Shown: positions 1 to 8,577 of the stretch, one piece after another
Layout: each line of letters starts with the position of its first letter
Numbering within the stretch: position 1 is the first letter of the stretch
Translations under genes and position numbers: made by a program
Notes under the pieces: generated by a model
The model's database searches: none
What the model saw: the letters and a program-made list of their open reading frames with translations, nothing else
Told to the model about the DNA's origin: nothing
Assembly: GCF_002303885.1 (NCBI RefSeq)
Contig: NZ_MRCM01000013.1
Coordinates: 1 to 64,000, forward strand
DNA length: 64,000 nt
From: Flavobacterium sp. ACN2
GTDB taxonomy: Bacteria; Bacteroidota; Bacteroidia; Flavobacteriales; Flavobacteriaceae
Direction: 5' to 3'

Positions 1-180
1 GTTAGTGTATTTTTAATTTTATTTCTAACACATAGAGGCATAGATTTTATAGATGTAGTAAGGCGTTTTACTTGTAATAAAGATCATAGCTATGTGTCGA
101 GAAATATATTTCTCTTTTATTTTCTTTTCGAAAGCAAAAAAACTATGTCTCTATGTGTTAAATTAATTTATGTGTTTAAA
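1..180. repeat. Intergenic inverted repeat (AACACATAGA family)
   Basis: The arms AACACATAGAGGCATAG (near 28) and CTATGTCTCTATGTGTT (near 145) face each other across about 100 bases just downstream of the susD stop. The same arms recur at 59911-60045, so this is a dispersed element. It may act as a transcript end or 3' stabiliser; that is inference. No gene is seen here. Confidence 0.6.
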
Positions 181-185
181 AAAAG

Positions 186-1634
186 TTATCTCCAAGCCGG
201 AACTTGTTTCAAATTCGGATTCAAATCCAATTCTCTCTGTGGAATAGGAAAATGAACGTGTTTTGGCTGTGCGTTGGTTTTTCCTGCGGCTTTTAATTTT
301 GCTACAAAATAATCTGGGCCTCTTCTTGCCAAATCAAACCAACGCTGATATTCGTAAACCAATTCTTTTCTTCTTTCTTCAAAAACCGCTTCTCTAAACG
401 CATCTTGACTTAGTGCTGGAGAAGTTGTCGCTAATAATTCAACGCCTGCTCTTGTTCTCACTCGGTCAACTGCTGCATACGCTTCTGGAGTTGGACCTCC
501 GTTTTGTTCGTTTAAAGCTTCTGCATAAATCAGCAATACTTCTGCAAATCGTATAATTGGCGTATTTTTAGAAGATTGCCCTGGCGAAGTCGGCGTCGCG
601 GGATCAAAATATTTGTTGAAATGTGGCGTAACTTTATACGTTTTTCCATCGGTCGGACTTACAAATTCGACTGCAAAAGTGATGTACTTTCTTTTGTCTG
701 TTTCAGCGAAAGTTTCAAAAAGTTTACCTTCCTTGTGCAATGCATCTGCTTGATCTCCTGCAATTCCAGGAACAGAAGTTGGAGCAGCTGTAGAAGCCAG
801 CATGTTTCCGTTCCAGTTGGTTAATCCTTTAAATTGAGCAGAGAAAATATGTTCTTTTCCGTTTTTGGTTGCCACATTAAATACATCAGCATAATTTTCG
901 AACAAATCATAAACTTTGCTGTCAATGATTTCTTTACTTTTTTCGGCTGCTTTCTGCCATTTCTTTTCAGTTAAATATACTTTTGCCAAAATACTTTTTG
1001 CAGCGCCAGCCGTTACTCGGCCTTTATTTTGTTGCACTACAGGAAGTGCTTCTGCATCAATTAGATCATTTTCAATCTGAGTATAAACATCTGCTTCTGG
1101 TGTATTGCTAACATTGATTGCTTCTGGCGTTAAAACTGTTGTTTCGTGTAAAACCAGCGGAACATCTCCAAACCATCGTACTAAGTTAAAATATAAAAGC
1201 GCTCTTAAGAACTTTGCTTCGTTAATTAAATCTTTGTCTTTCTGTGAATTAAGATTTGGATTTTTCACGATATTGTCAATTGCCACATTTGCTCTATTGA
1301 TTCCGTCATAACTTTGTCGCCATAACTCAATCATACGGTCGTTTGAAGCATCGTGCGTTAAATTGGACAAAGCTCTAACATGCGCATTTCTTGCTCTTGG
1401 TCCCGCTTCGTAATCATCTGTTGCCATTTCGGTCGCAATCTGAATTAAACGATTGTATAGCGTATGTGTCGAACTGTTTATAGCATTATGAATAGCAATG
1501 ACTGCTGCATCGGCATCTTCGGTGGTTTTATAAAAATTGGTAGACGAAATAAAAGCTTTTGGATCTTCGTCTAAAGAATTGCAGGCACTTACTAAAAAGA
1601 GTACTGCTAAACTGAATATTATATTTTTTTTCAT
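186..1634 (-). CDS. SusD/RagB-family nutrient-binding outer-membrane lipoprotein
   Basis: This 482-residue protein is a surface lipoprotein expected to cap its SusC partner and bind substrate before TonB-driven uptake. The N-terminus is a lipoprotein signal with lipobox VSAC (Cys18), followed by the asparagine-rich stretch typical of SusD. The helical core includes a motif typical of the family (INEAKFLRALLYFNLVRWFG), and the C-terminal part has RFAEVLLIYAEALNE and the ending FPIPQRELDLNPNLKQ. It starts 10 bp after the stop of the SusC gene, so the two are surely one transcript. It is a clear paralogue of the SusD at 12543-14015. The substrate cannot be read from sequence; the neighbouring sulfatases suggest a sulfated organic compound. 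Confidence 0.93.
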   Translation of the reverse strand: MKKNIIFSLAVLFLVSACNSLDEDPKAFISSTNFYKTTEDADAAVIAIHNAINSSTHTLYNRLIQIATEMATDDYEAGPRARNAHVRALSNLTHDASNDRMIELWRQSYDGINRANVAIDNIVKNPNLNSQKDKDLINEAKFLRALLYFNLVRWFGDVPLVLHETTVLTPEAINVSNTPEADVYTQIENDLIDAEALPVVQQNKGRVTAGAAKSILAKVYLTEKKWQKAAEKSKEIIDSKVYDLFENYADVFNVATKNGKEHIFSAQFKGLTNWNGNMLASTAAPTSVPGIAGDQADALHKEGKLFETFAETDKRKYITFAVEFVSPTDGKTYKVTPHFNKYFDPATPTSPGQSSKNTPIIRFAEVLLIYAEALNEQNGGPTPEAYAAVDRVRTRAGVELLATTSPALSQDAFREAVFEERRKELVYEYQRWFDLARRGPDYFVAKLKAAGKTNAQPKHVHFPIPQRELDLNPNLKQVPAWR

Positions 1635-1644
1635 GATAAGTCTT

Positions 1645-4600
1645 TTAGAATGTTACGATTAAACCTCCAGATATTGTTTTAGAAGCTGGGTAAATTCCAG
1701 TATCTGTTCCAGGAGAAATTGTCGTTCCGTTTGTTACTTCAGGATCGTAACCTGTGTATTTTGTCCACGTTAATAAGTTCTCTCCGATAACACGGAATTT
1801 TACTGAGGTCAAACTTAATTTCTCTGATATTTTTTTTGGAAGATTATAGCTTAAAGCAATGTTTTTTAATCTCACAAAAGAACCATCTTCAACAAAACGA
1901 TTAGAGAAAACTGGTGCAGGATCTAATTTTGCTCTCGGCGTTGTATTGCTCGGATTTGTTGGTGTCCAAGCATCTAAAGCTGAGGTTGACGCATTTTGCT
2001 GCCCGTTGTACAATTCCAGAGCTTGTAGGTTTCCGTTCAGGATTTTATTTCCAACAGAACCATTCACTAAAATGGCCAATTCAAAACCTCGGTAAGTGAA
2101 ATTATTAGAAAATCCGAAAACAAAATCGGGCTGTGCATCACCAATACTAGTTCTATCTGCTGCGGTTGTAAACGCTCCGTCTCCGTTAATGTCTTTATAC
2201 AAGCGATCTCCCGCTTTTGGCGTTGCATTTCCTGTATAAACTCCTTTTGTCGCGACTTCATCTGTCTGTAAAATTCCGTCAGTAACCGCGCCATAGAAAG
2301 TTCCTAAAGACTGGCCCACTTTTAAAATATAGTTTCCAAAAGTGTAAAATTCAGCACCATTTCCTAAAGCAATAATTTTGTTTTGGTTAAAGGCAATATT
2401 AAAGTTCGATGTCCATGAAAAAGCAGTATTTCCAAGAGAAGCATTCAAGCCAAATTCAATTCCCTGATTACGAACAGATCCAAAATTCTGAAGCGAAGAA
2501 GTAAATCCCGTTGTGTACGGAAGCTGAACGTCTAACAATAAATCTTTAGTGGTTTTGCGATAGACATCAATTGTCAAATTCAATTTATCATTAAAGAAGC
2601 CAACATCAACTCCAGCATCAAACTGATTGGTTAATTCCCATCCTAAATTGTCGTTTGCAATTCGCGTAGGCGTAAAACCGGTATAAATCTGATCTCCAAA
2701 AAGATATTTTACACTTGTCAAAGTAGATAAAGACTGGTATTCTCCAATTTCCTGATTTCCTGTAGCACCCCAGCTTGTTCTGATTTTTAAACTATTGATA
2801 ACGTCTTTTACAGGATTAAAAAACGATTCGTTACTAATCTGCCAAGCTGCGGCAACAGAAGGGAAATAACCCCATTTATTGTCTTTTCCAAAACGAGAAG
2901 AACCATCGGCTCTAATACTTCCTGTTAAGAAATATTTGGAATCATAATTATAATTTACCCTCGATAAAAACGAATTCAGCGCCCAAGTGCTTTCGCCAGA
3001 AGTTGGCATTAAAGCCACATTTCCGCTTTGTAAACTGTAGTAAGAAGTAATATCATTTACATATTGCTGCGATCCAGAAGTATTAAATTCTCTGGATGAA
3101 CTTTGCTGTGTATAACCCGCCAAAGCATTCAAATGGTGTTTTTCGCCAATTATTGTTGTATACGTTAAGGTGTTTTCGTTTAACCAGCTTCTAGAATCGG
3201 CAGTTCCAATTTTTCCTTCTCCGTTGGTAATAGAACCTTCATAAATGCTAGATGGGAGATAACTTTTTTCTTTGTTGAAAATCATATCGGTTCCAAAAGA
3301 AACTTTCAAAACCAAATTTTTCAAAATATCATATTCGCCGTAAATAGTTCCTAAAATACGATCGGTAATAGATTGATTTTTACGTTCGTTTAACGTTGCG
3401 ATTGGATTGGCAAAAATATTTTCAAACGGATTTCTTAAAGTATAACTTCCGTCTGGTTCGTAAATCGTTGCCGTTGGAGGCATACTCAATAACGCTGTAA
3501 CCAAACCGCTCGGAGCCACTTTAGATTTGGTTTCGGCAATTGTTAAGTTCAAACCAAATCTCGCTTTACTGCTTATTTTTGAATTTAAATTAACACGTCC
3601 GCTGAAACGTTCAAAACCTGTATTTTTTATAATTCCTTCCTGATTGTAATAGTTTCCAGAAACCGCATATTTGGTCTGATTGTTTCCGCCAGAAACACTT
3701 AATTGATGATTTTGTGTCAGTCCTTTTTGGAAAGCCGCATCTTGCCAGTCGGTTCCTTTTCCTAATTGCGCAATTTGTGCATCACTCAGATATTGGTTTG
3801 TTCCGCCCGCTGGATTAGAATCGTATAAAGCGGCATTTCTTAATCTCGAAAAACCTTGGGCGTCTAACACATCAACTTTTTTACGAACTGACTGTTGGCC
3901 AATTGTAAAATCATAATTTACAGTGGTAGCAGTATTTGAACCTTTTTTGGTTGTGATAATAACAACTCCGTTTGCTCCTCTAGAACCGTAAATGGCTGTT
4001 GAAGAAGCGTCTTTTAAAACCGTAATCGATTCGATGTCTGACGGATTTATAGTAGAAAGCGGATTGGTTGGCGTACCGCTCAAAACACCAGAAGTGACTT
4101 CTGAATTGTATAATGGAAAGCCGTCGATTACATATAAAGGCTCATTTCCGCCCTGAATCGAACTTCCTCCACGAATACGAATGCTCATACCAGCGCCCGG
4201 CTGACCCGAAGTTTGTGTTACGTTAACACCCGCAACAGAACCTTGAAGTGAACTTTCAAGCGTTTTTTGAGTTGCTTTTAAGGACATTTGGGCTACGGTT
4301 TCGGCAGCTCCAGTATAATCTTTTTTAGAAGTGCTTCCGTATCCAATAATTACAATTTCATTCAATTCCTTCACATCTTCTTTTAATGAAATCTGAATAA
4401 AATCTTTGGTTGCGATATGTTCTGCGGTAACGTAGCCTAAATAGCTTACGATTAAAGTATAAGGAAATTTTTGTCCTGTCTGAAAATAGAATTTTCCGTC
4501 TAAATCGGTTACAGAACTATGAGTTGTTCCTTTGATCTGAATAGTTACGCCAGGAATGGGCTGATTGGTAACTTGATCTACAACGGTACCATTTAAGGTT

Positions 4601-4692
4601 GAATTAATTAAGGGCTGTGTATTTTGTGCTTTAATTCCGATCGAAATTAAGAATACAAAAAGCCACAAAAAGGCATGTAATTGCTTGTTCAT
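1645..4692 (-). CDS. SusC/RagA-family TonB-dependent outer-membrane transporter
   Basis: This 1015-residue protein is a TonB-dependent receptor that imports ligand through a 22-strand barrel. A signal peptide ends near residue 23 (GIKA/QN). Residues about 32-110 form a carboxypeptidase-regulatory-like domain (GTVVDQVTNQPIPGVTIQIK), residues about 115-250 the plug with the SusC signature DASSTAIYGSRGANGVVIIT, and the rest the barrel. It pairs with the SusD directly downstream. The start ATG lies 13 nt after the stop of a short upstream ORF inside a long leader, which suggests translational coupling or attenuation. No ECF sigma/anti-sigma pair is adjacent, so control is more likely through that leader. 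Confidence 0.94.
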   Translation of the reverse strand: MNKQLHAFLWLFVFLISIGIKAQNTQPLINSTLNGTVVDQVTNQPIPGVTIQIKGTTHSSVTDLDGKFYFQTGQKFPYTLIVSYLGYVTAEHIATKDFIQISLKEDVKELNEIVIIGYGSTSKKDYTGAAETVAQMSLKATQKTLESSLQGSVAGVNVTQTSGQPGAGMSIRIRGGSSIQGGNEPLYVIDGFPLYNSEVTSGVLSGTPTNPLSTINPSDIESITVLKDASSTAIYGSRGANGVVIITTKKGSNTATTVNYDFTIGQQSVRKKVDVLDAQGFSRLRNAALYDSNPAGGTNQYLSDAQIAQLGKGTDWQDAAFQKGLTQNHQLSVSGGNNQTKYAVSGNYYNQEGIIKNTGFERFSGRVNLNSKISSKARFGLNLTIAETKSKVAPSGLVTALLSMPPTATIYEPDGSYTLRNPFENIFANPIATLNERKNQSITDRILGTIYGEYDILKNLVLKVSFGTDMIFNKEKSYLPSSIYEGSITNGEGKIGTADSRSWLNENTLTYTTIIGEKHHLNALAGYTQQSSSREFNTSGSQQYVNDITSYYSLQSGNVALMPTSGESTWALNSFLSRVNYNYDSKYFLTGSIRADGSSRFGKDNKWGYFPSVAAAWQISNESFFNPVKDVINSLKIRTSWGATGNQEIGEYQSLSTLTSVKYLFGDQIYTGFTPTRIANDNLGWELTNQFDAGVDVGFFNDKLNLTIDVYRKTTKDLLLDVQLPYTTGFTSSLQNFGSVRNQGIEFGLNASLGNTAFSWTSNFNIAFNQNKIIALGNGAEFYTFGNYILKVGQSLGTFYGAVTDGILQTDEVATKGVYTGNATPKAGDRLYKDINGDGAFTTAADRTSIGDAQPDFVFGFSNNFTYRGFELAILVNGSVGNKILNGNLQALELYNGQQNASTSALDAWTPTNPSNTTPRAKLDPAPVFSNRFVEDGSFVRLKNIALSYNLPKKISEKLSLTSVKFRVIGENLLTWTKYTGYDPEVTNGTTISPGTDTGIYPASKTISGGLIVTF

Positions 4693-4705
4693 TACTTTTT
4701 TGGAT

Positions 4706-4789
4706 TTAAATAATAAAGCAGTACGGAAAATTGGTTTTCCAATTTCCGAAGGCTTTCTTTAGTGATAAATGTTCTTTGAGTCTTGCCAT
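4706..4789 (-). CDS. Short upstream ORF (27 aa) in the susC leader; candidate leader peptide
   Basis: The ORF starts MARLKEHLSLKKAFGNWKTN and ends in PYCFII, and its stop lies 13 nt before the susC start. Its first ten residues are identical to those of the short ORF in front of the other susC (17222-17269). Within the shared block the DNA differs at two places (AGA/AGG and CTC/CTT), both synonymous, which supports translation. Its ATG sits in the 3' arm of a conserved hairpin. I do not recognise it from any named family. A role in sensing translation or a metabolite is inference. Confidence 0.55.
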   Translation of the reverse strand: MARLKEHLSLKKAFGNWKTNFPYCFII

Positions 4790-4811
4790 TTCTGTTGCCG
4801 CAGAAATGGTT
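4786..4811 (-). promoter_or_regulatory. Conserved hairpin covering the leader-ORF start codon
   Basis: On the minus strand CCATTTCTG, a CGGCAA loop and CAGAAATGG form a 9-bp perfect stem. The leader-ORF ATG is inside the 3' arm. The same 24 bases occur in the other susC leader at 17266-17289. If the stem forms, it would hide the short ORF's start codon. Confidence 0.55.
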
Positions 4812-5002
4812 TTTACTATGAAAGGATAGGGCAGTGCATTATTTTCATTTTGTAATCTTGTTTAGTTATTATTTTTTTTAGTTAATATGGTTTTGACATA
4901 GTTAATCGTTCAATACTTTAGGTATTAATCGTTTGTTGCCAAGATGTAATTTAGTTTGTGATTTTATTTTCGATAAGAAACGAAAACGGAGATTGGATTT
5001 TT

Positions 5003-5082
5003 AACAGCACATGCACATATAACAAAAAGTGTTATGTGTGAATTTTTCAGGAAGAATGTAATGCGATGTGTAAGCTGTTGTT
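5003..5082 (-). ncRNA. Putative structured leader-RNA domain, copy 1
   Basis: This 80-nt segment lies about 40 nt after the predicted transcription start. Its ends can pair (AACAGC 5003-5008 with GCTGTT 5074-5079) and an inner hairpin can form from CACATATAACA (5014) and TGTTATGTGTG (5030). An 80-nt counterpart lies at 17517-17596 with a longer closing stem and a shared unpaired core (plus strand AGGAAGAATGTAAYGCGAT). It matches no riboswitch class I can recall. A structure-aware covariance search would decide. Confidence 0.45.
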
Positions 5083-5128
5083 TTCAAAATGTAGTTCTTT
5101 ATTGTTTAAACTCTACTAATCCTATAGA

Positions 5129-5159
5129 CAAAGTTAATTTTATTATAATGAAAACCAAA
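5129..5159 (-). promoter_or_regulatory. Bacteroidota promoter of the susC/susD leader
   Basis: On the minus strand TTTG (-33, 5156-5159) and TAACTTTG (-7, 5129-5136) are separated by 19 bp, the usual spacing for TTTG/TAnnTTTG promoters. The transcript should start near 5122, giving a leader of about 430 nt. The sequence after the -7 box (TCTATAGGATTAGTAGAGTT) is repeated base for base at the second susC promoter. Confidence 0.75.
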
Positions 5160-5343
5160 AGATTATTTAATTTTTTTGAGGAAAAGTATATTTAAAGAAT
5201 GTGAAATATATTTTAAATATTTTTAAGTGATTGTAAATTAGTTGTTTAATGTTTTTGTTTTAAAAAATAAAAATAGATTTAAACTATTTTGTTTATACAG
5301 TTTTTACTTGCTTTTTTAAGCTTGATGTTTGAATTATAAAACT

Positions 5344-5376
5344 AAACCCGACAGGTTTTTAAAACCTGTCGGGTTT
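5344..5376. terminator. Rho-independent-type hairpin after the sulfatase/exporter operon
   Basis: AAACCCGACAGGTTTT and its perfect 16-base complement are separated by a single T, 24 bp past the stop of the exporter gene (5400). The arms have T/A-rich flanks, so it could stop transcripts in either direction and would insulate the following susC promoter. Confidence 0.65.
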
Positions 5377-5399
5377 GATATAGAATAGTAATGCTATTT

Positions 5400-6659
5400 T
5401 TAAGGTTTGAAAAGCAAAAAAGCGATAATCAATGTAATAAGGATATTAAAAAATTGTGCAGCGAGAAAAGCAATTAAAGGTTTTCGGCTATTATTTTGAA
5501 GCAAATCTTTAAAATTGGTTTCTAAACCAATACTTGTAAAAGCCAATGCAAACCAAAGGCCTTGGAGATTTTTTAAACTTTCTTTTAGTTCATCGCGAGT
5601 TTCTGGTGCAACAAAAAATGAAAAAACAATAGAAGCTGCAATAAAACCAATGACAAACTTTGGAAAACGCTCCCAAATTACGCCGAGAGTTGGTTTCGTT
5701 TTTTGAATTTCAGAAGACTGATTATGAGTGTAGGTCCAATAAATAGAAATGGCAAATGCGGCTATACCCAATAATACATTTTGAGAGAATTTGACAATTG
5801 TACTTATTTTTAAAGCTGTTTCGCCAACCAAAGTCCCAGATGCAACGACAGCTCCAGAAGTATCAATACTTCCGCCAAGCCAAGCGCCCGTAACTTCTTC
5901 GGGAAAATTAAAATGACGGGCAATGATGGGCATAAAAATCATCATGGGAATTGCAGTTACTAAAACCATCGAAATGACATAAGACAGTTTTTTAGAATCT
6001 CCTTTTATAGCGCCCGAAGTTGCAATCGCAGCCGAAACACCGCAGATAGAAACGGCGCTTGAGATCATCATGGTCAATTCGTCGTCGACTTTTAGTTTTT
6101 TACATAACCAGAAGGCAAAATACCAAACGGATAAAACTACGATCAAAGCTTGAATTAAACCTAATGATCCCGCTTTTAAAATATCAGAAAAAATAACACT
6201 CGTTCCCAATAAAACCAATCCGATTTTGACAAAAAGTTCGGTTGATAAAGTAGAACGAAACCATTCTGGAAGTTGGAAGAAATTTCCAATAATCAATCCG
6301 ATGACTAAACTGAAAATAACTGCTTCTAGATTTAGCGCTTTTACTTCAGAATTTCCTGCAATGATTATGGCGATTATGGTCAGGATATAGATGATTGGAA
6401 ATCCGTAAATGAAATTTTTAATTGATTTTCCAACTAAAAAAGTGCCGATTGTTCCGATAGAAATAAAATAAAGGAATTGAAGACTAATTGTTTGAATGTT
6501 TTTAATTTCGAAAACATTGTTTATTAAGTCTGTTCCATTTGTCCATTTAAAAACAGGAACTTCTGGCAGAAAAATAAAGAGAGAGATTCCGATAATTAGA
6601 AAACCGAGAATAACGACGGTCCAATCTTCGTGGATAGTTAATTTTGTTGAGGTTGACAT
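5400..6659 (-). CDS. YeiH/UPF0324-family membrane protein, putative sulfate exporter
   Basis: This protein has about ten or eleven hydrophobic helices and the family's glycine/serine-rich segments (ISSAVSICGVSAAIATSGAI and GGSIDTSGAVVASG). The family is annotated as putative sulfate exporters; direct transport evidence is thin. I place the start at the ATG at 6659 (MSTSTKLTIHEDW, 419 aa). An in-frame ATG at 6689 would add ten residues, but these are encoded inside an intergenic inverted repeat. The gene is last in the sulfatase run, where export of sulfate or sulfite freed by the two sulfatases would make sense (inference). Confidence 0.85.
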   Translation of the reverse strand: MSTSTKLTIHEDWTVVILGFLIIGISLFIFLPEVPVFKWTNGTDLINNVFEIKNIQTISLQFLYFISIGTIGTFLVGKSIKNFIYGFPIIYILTIIAIIIAGNSEVKALNLEAVIFSLVIGLIIGNFFQLPEWFRSTLSTELFVKIGLVLLGTSVIFSDILKAGSLGLIQALIVVLSVWYFAFWLCKKLKVDDELTMMISSAVSICGVSAAIATSGAIKGDSKKLSYVISMVLVTAIPMMIFMPIIARHFNFPEEVTGAWLGGSIDTSGAVVASGTLVGETALKISTIVKFSQNVLLGIAAFAISIYWTYTHNQSSEIQKTKPTLGVIWERFPKFVIGFIAASIVFSFFVAPETRDELKESLKNLQGLWFALAFTSIGLETNFKDLLQNNSRKPLIAFLAAQFFNILITLIIAFLLFKP

Positions 6660-6672
6660 TGTATGTTTGCTT

Positions 6673-6760
6673 TCCTGCAAGGTTTCCAAAGCCTTGTAGG
6701 TATTAAGTAATTATTCGAGTAGTTCAAACAAACCTACAAGGCTCTGGAAACCTTGCAGGA
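6673..6760. repeat. Intergenic inverted repeat (CCTGCAAGG family)
   Basis: The arms TCCTGCAAGGTTTCCAAAG... and ...CTGGAAACCTTGCAGGA face each other across about 30 bp. A sister element is at 10505-10586. It lies between the sulfatase and exporter genes and reaches just past the exporter's preferred start. Confidence 0.7.
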
Positions 6761-6782
6761 GTTGAGTATTTGTATTTAAATA

Positions 6783-8402
6783 TTACAAATCGACAAAGTA
6801 TTTTTGTTTGCCAAAGTCAAATTCGTAATAGGTTAAATTAGGCCAAAGCGGCTTAATTAATCCTTTTTCCCAGTTTTGTAAAGCGGCTTGTAATTCCTTT
6901 ACTTTTTCAGGATTTTTTTGTGAGAGGTCTGTTTTTTCAAATTTGTCAGAAGCAAGGTTGTAGAGCCATTTTTCATGGGTTCTTCCGCTGATGACTAATT
7001 TCCAGTCGCCGCTTCTAATAGCTTTTGCATCGCCCGAACGCCAATATAAATCTTTGTGCGCTACTTTATTTTCATTTACCGTTTTTACTAAATCAACTCC
7101 GTCATAAACTCGATCTTTTGGTAAATCAGAACCAATCGCTGATGCAATGGTTGTGAAAATATCTAGAGTGCTTATAGGATTTTTGTAAACAGTATGAGGT
7201 TTGACTTTTCCTTTCCACGAAAGTGCAAAAGGAACATTGATTCCGCCTTCAAAATGAGAAAATTTACCGCCTTTTAAAGGTGCATTTGTTGTCGCAAAAG
7301 TATAGTCGGCACCACCGTTATCGCTGGCAAAAACAATTAAGGTATTTTCTTCAAGACCTTCCTTTTTGACTTTTTCGCGGATTCTTCCAATTGCATCGTC
7401 TAAAGCGCTGATCATGGCAAAATAAACGCGTTTGTTTTCGTCTTTTACATTCGGAAAACGATCGTAATATTTTTTACGAACCTGAAATGGTGTATGTGGC
7501 GCATTAAACGGAATATAAAGTAAGAAAGGTTTAGATTTATTTTTATCAATAAAAGCTTCAGCTTCTTCTGCAAATTTTTCTGTTAAATAGGCTTTTTCAT
7601 CAATGATTGTGCTATCTCGGCGAATCTGTCCAATTCCGACACGACCTTTGCCCCAAATCATTTTATCGGTAAAATCTTTATGATGATGATTGATGATGTC
7701 TGGATTATTATCTTCTGGAGCAAATAAGGAGAACGCCTGATAAAAGCCGTAATGATAATCGAAACCACGGTCCAGAGGAAAAAATCCTTTATTATGTCCC
7801 AAATGCCATTTTCCAATAATTCCTGTAGCGTAACCTTGTCTTTTGGCTAAGTCGGCAAAAGTGATTTCAGATTTCGGAAGTCCTTGTGTTTCAATTGAAG
7901 CATCGTTTGGATATTCGATTTTATCATTTAATCTCCAATTATTAGTATTCACCAAATATTTGAAGGCATAATATTCGAGATTGTTCTTCGGATAGCGATC
8001 TCCTGGCTGATATTCATGTCCAAAACGTTCCTGATATCTTCCTGTAATCAAACCCGCACGAGAGGGCGAACAAATTGCGGCCGATGCATATCCGTCGGTA
8101 AAAGTTACTCCCGAAGCAGCCAAAGAATCAATCTGTGGAGTAGGAGTCGATTTTCCGCCGTAGAGCGAAATATCATATTTGCCTAAATCATCGGCAAGGA
8201 GAATAATGATATTCGTCTTTTTTACTGTTGAATCAGATGGAGCTTTTGAAGCTAAAAAAGCTTTTTTCCCTTCGGCAAGTTTTTGATCTTCTTTGACTAA
8301 TGTTCCGTCAGTGTTAATAGGCCAGAATAAAAATGCTGCTAGAATGAGAAGCACTAGTAAAATGGGAATTACAATTTTGGTTATTTTTTTATAGGTTGCC
8401 AT
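6783..8402 (-). CDS. Membrane-anchored Cys-type sulfatase (alkaline phosphatase superfamily)
   Basis: This 539-residue enzyme should hydrolyse an organic sulfate ester to sulfate and alcohol. One hydrophobic helix at residues 10-27 is an N-terminal anchor or signal. Metal-binding Asp71-Asp72 (LLADDLGKYD) and the S1-family motif C111-SPSR with ITGRYQ follow; Cys111 would be converted to formylglycine. Further family landmarks are GIIGKWHLGH, FNAPHTPFQ and FASDNGGADYTF. No maturation enzyme is in the window, so it must be encoded elsewhere. It sits between the rhodanese-thioredoxin gene and the exporter on one strand. It is not a close copy of the other sulfatase, so the two probably differ in substrate. 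Confidence 0.92.
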   Translation of the reverse strand: MATYKKITKIVIPILLVLLILAAFLFWPINTDGTLVKEDQKLAEGKKAFLASKAPSDSTVKKTNIIILLADDLGKYDISLYGGKSTPTPQIDSLAASGVTFTDGYASAAICSPSRAGLITGRYQERFGHEYQPGDRYPKNNLEYYAFKYLVNTNNWRLNDKIEYPNDASIETQGLPKSEITFADLAKRQGYATGIIGKWHLGHNKGFFPLDRGFDYHYGFYQAFSLFAPEDNNPDIINHHHKDFTDKMIWGKGRVGIGQIRRDSTIIDEKAYLTEKFAEEAEAFIDKNKSKPFLLYIPFNAPHTPFQVRKKYYDRFPNVKDENKRVYFAMISALDDAIGRIREKVKKEGLEENTLIVFASDNGGADYTFATTNAPLKGGKFSHFEGGINVPFALSWKGKVKPHTVYKNPISTLDIFTTIASAIGSDLPKDRVYDGVDLVKTVNENKVAHKDLYWRSGDAKAIRSGDWKLVISGRTHEKWLYNLASDKFEKTDLSQKNPEKVKELQAALQNWEKGLIKPLWPNLTYYEFDFGKQKYFVDL

Positions 8403-8442
8403 GTATGGTTTTTGGTTGGGTTTGAGTGGAATTGATTTTTTT

Positions 8443-8542
8443 TGTCATTTCGACGAAGGAGAAATCTTCACGAGTAACTCCTCAACGAATATCCAATCTT
8501 TGTAGAGCTTCTTGCGAAGATTTCTCCTTCGTCGAAATGACA
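8443..8542. repeat. Intergenic inverted repeat (GTCATTTCGACGAAGGAG family)
   Basis: The perfect 27-base arms at 8443-8469 and 8516-8542 enclose 46 bases. It lies between the sulfatase start and the rhodanese-thioredoxin stop. Related TTTGTCATTCTGAGG arms are at 33974-34104 and 47416-47609. Confidence 0.75.
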
Positions 8543-8577
8543 ATATTATGGTTACGTAATTGTAAAAAGTTTCGAGA

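Noticed and set aside
4693..5122. SAM, cobalamin or TPP riboswitch in the susC leader
   Set aside because: None of the conserved cores of these classes that I know is present in either leader copy.
6660..6689. Earlier start for the exporter gene (METLQESKHT)
   Set aside because: The ten extra residues are encoded by the flanking inverted repeat; the ATG at 6659 gives a normal family N-terminus.
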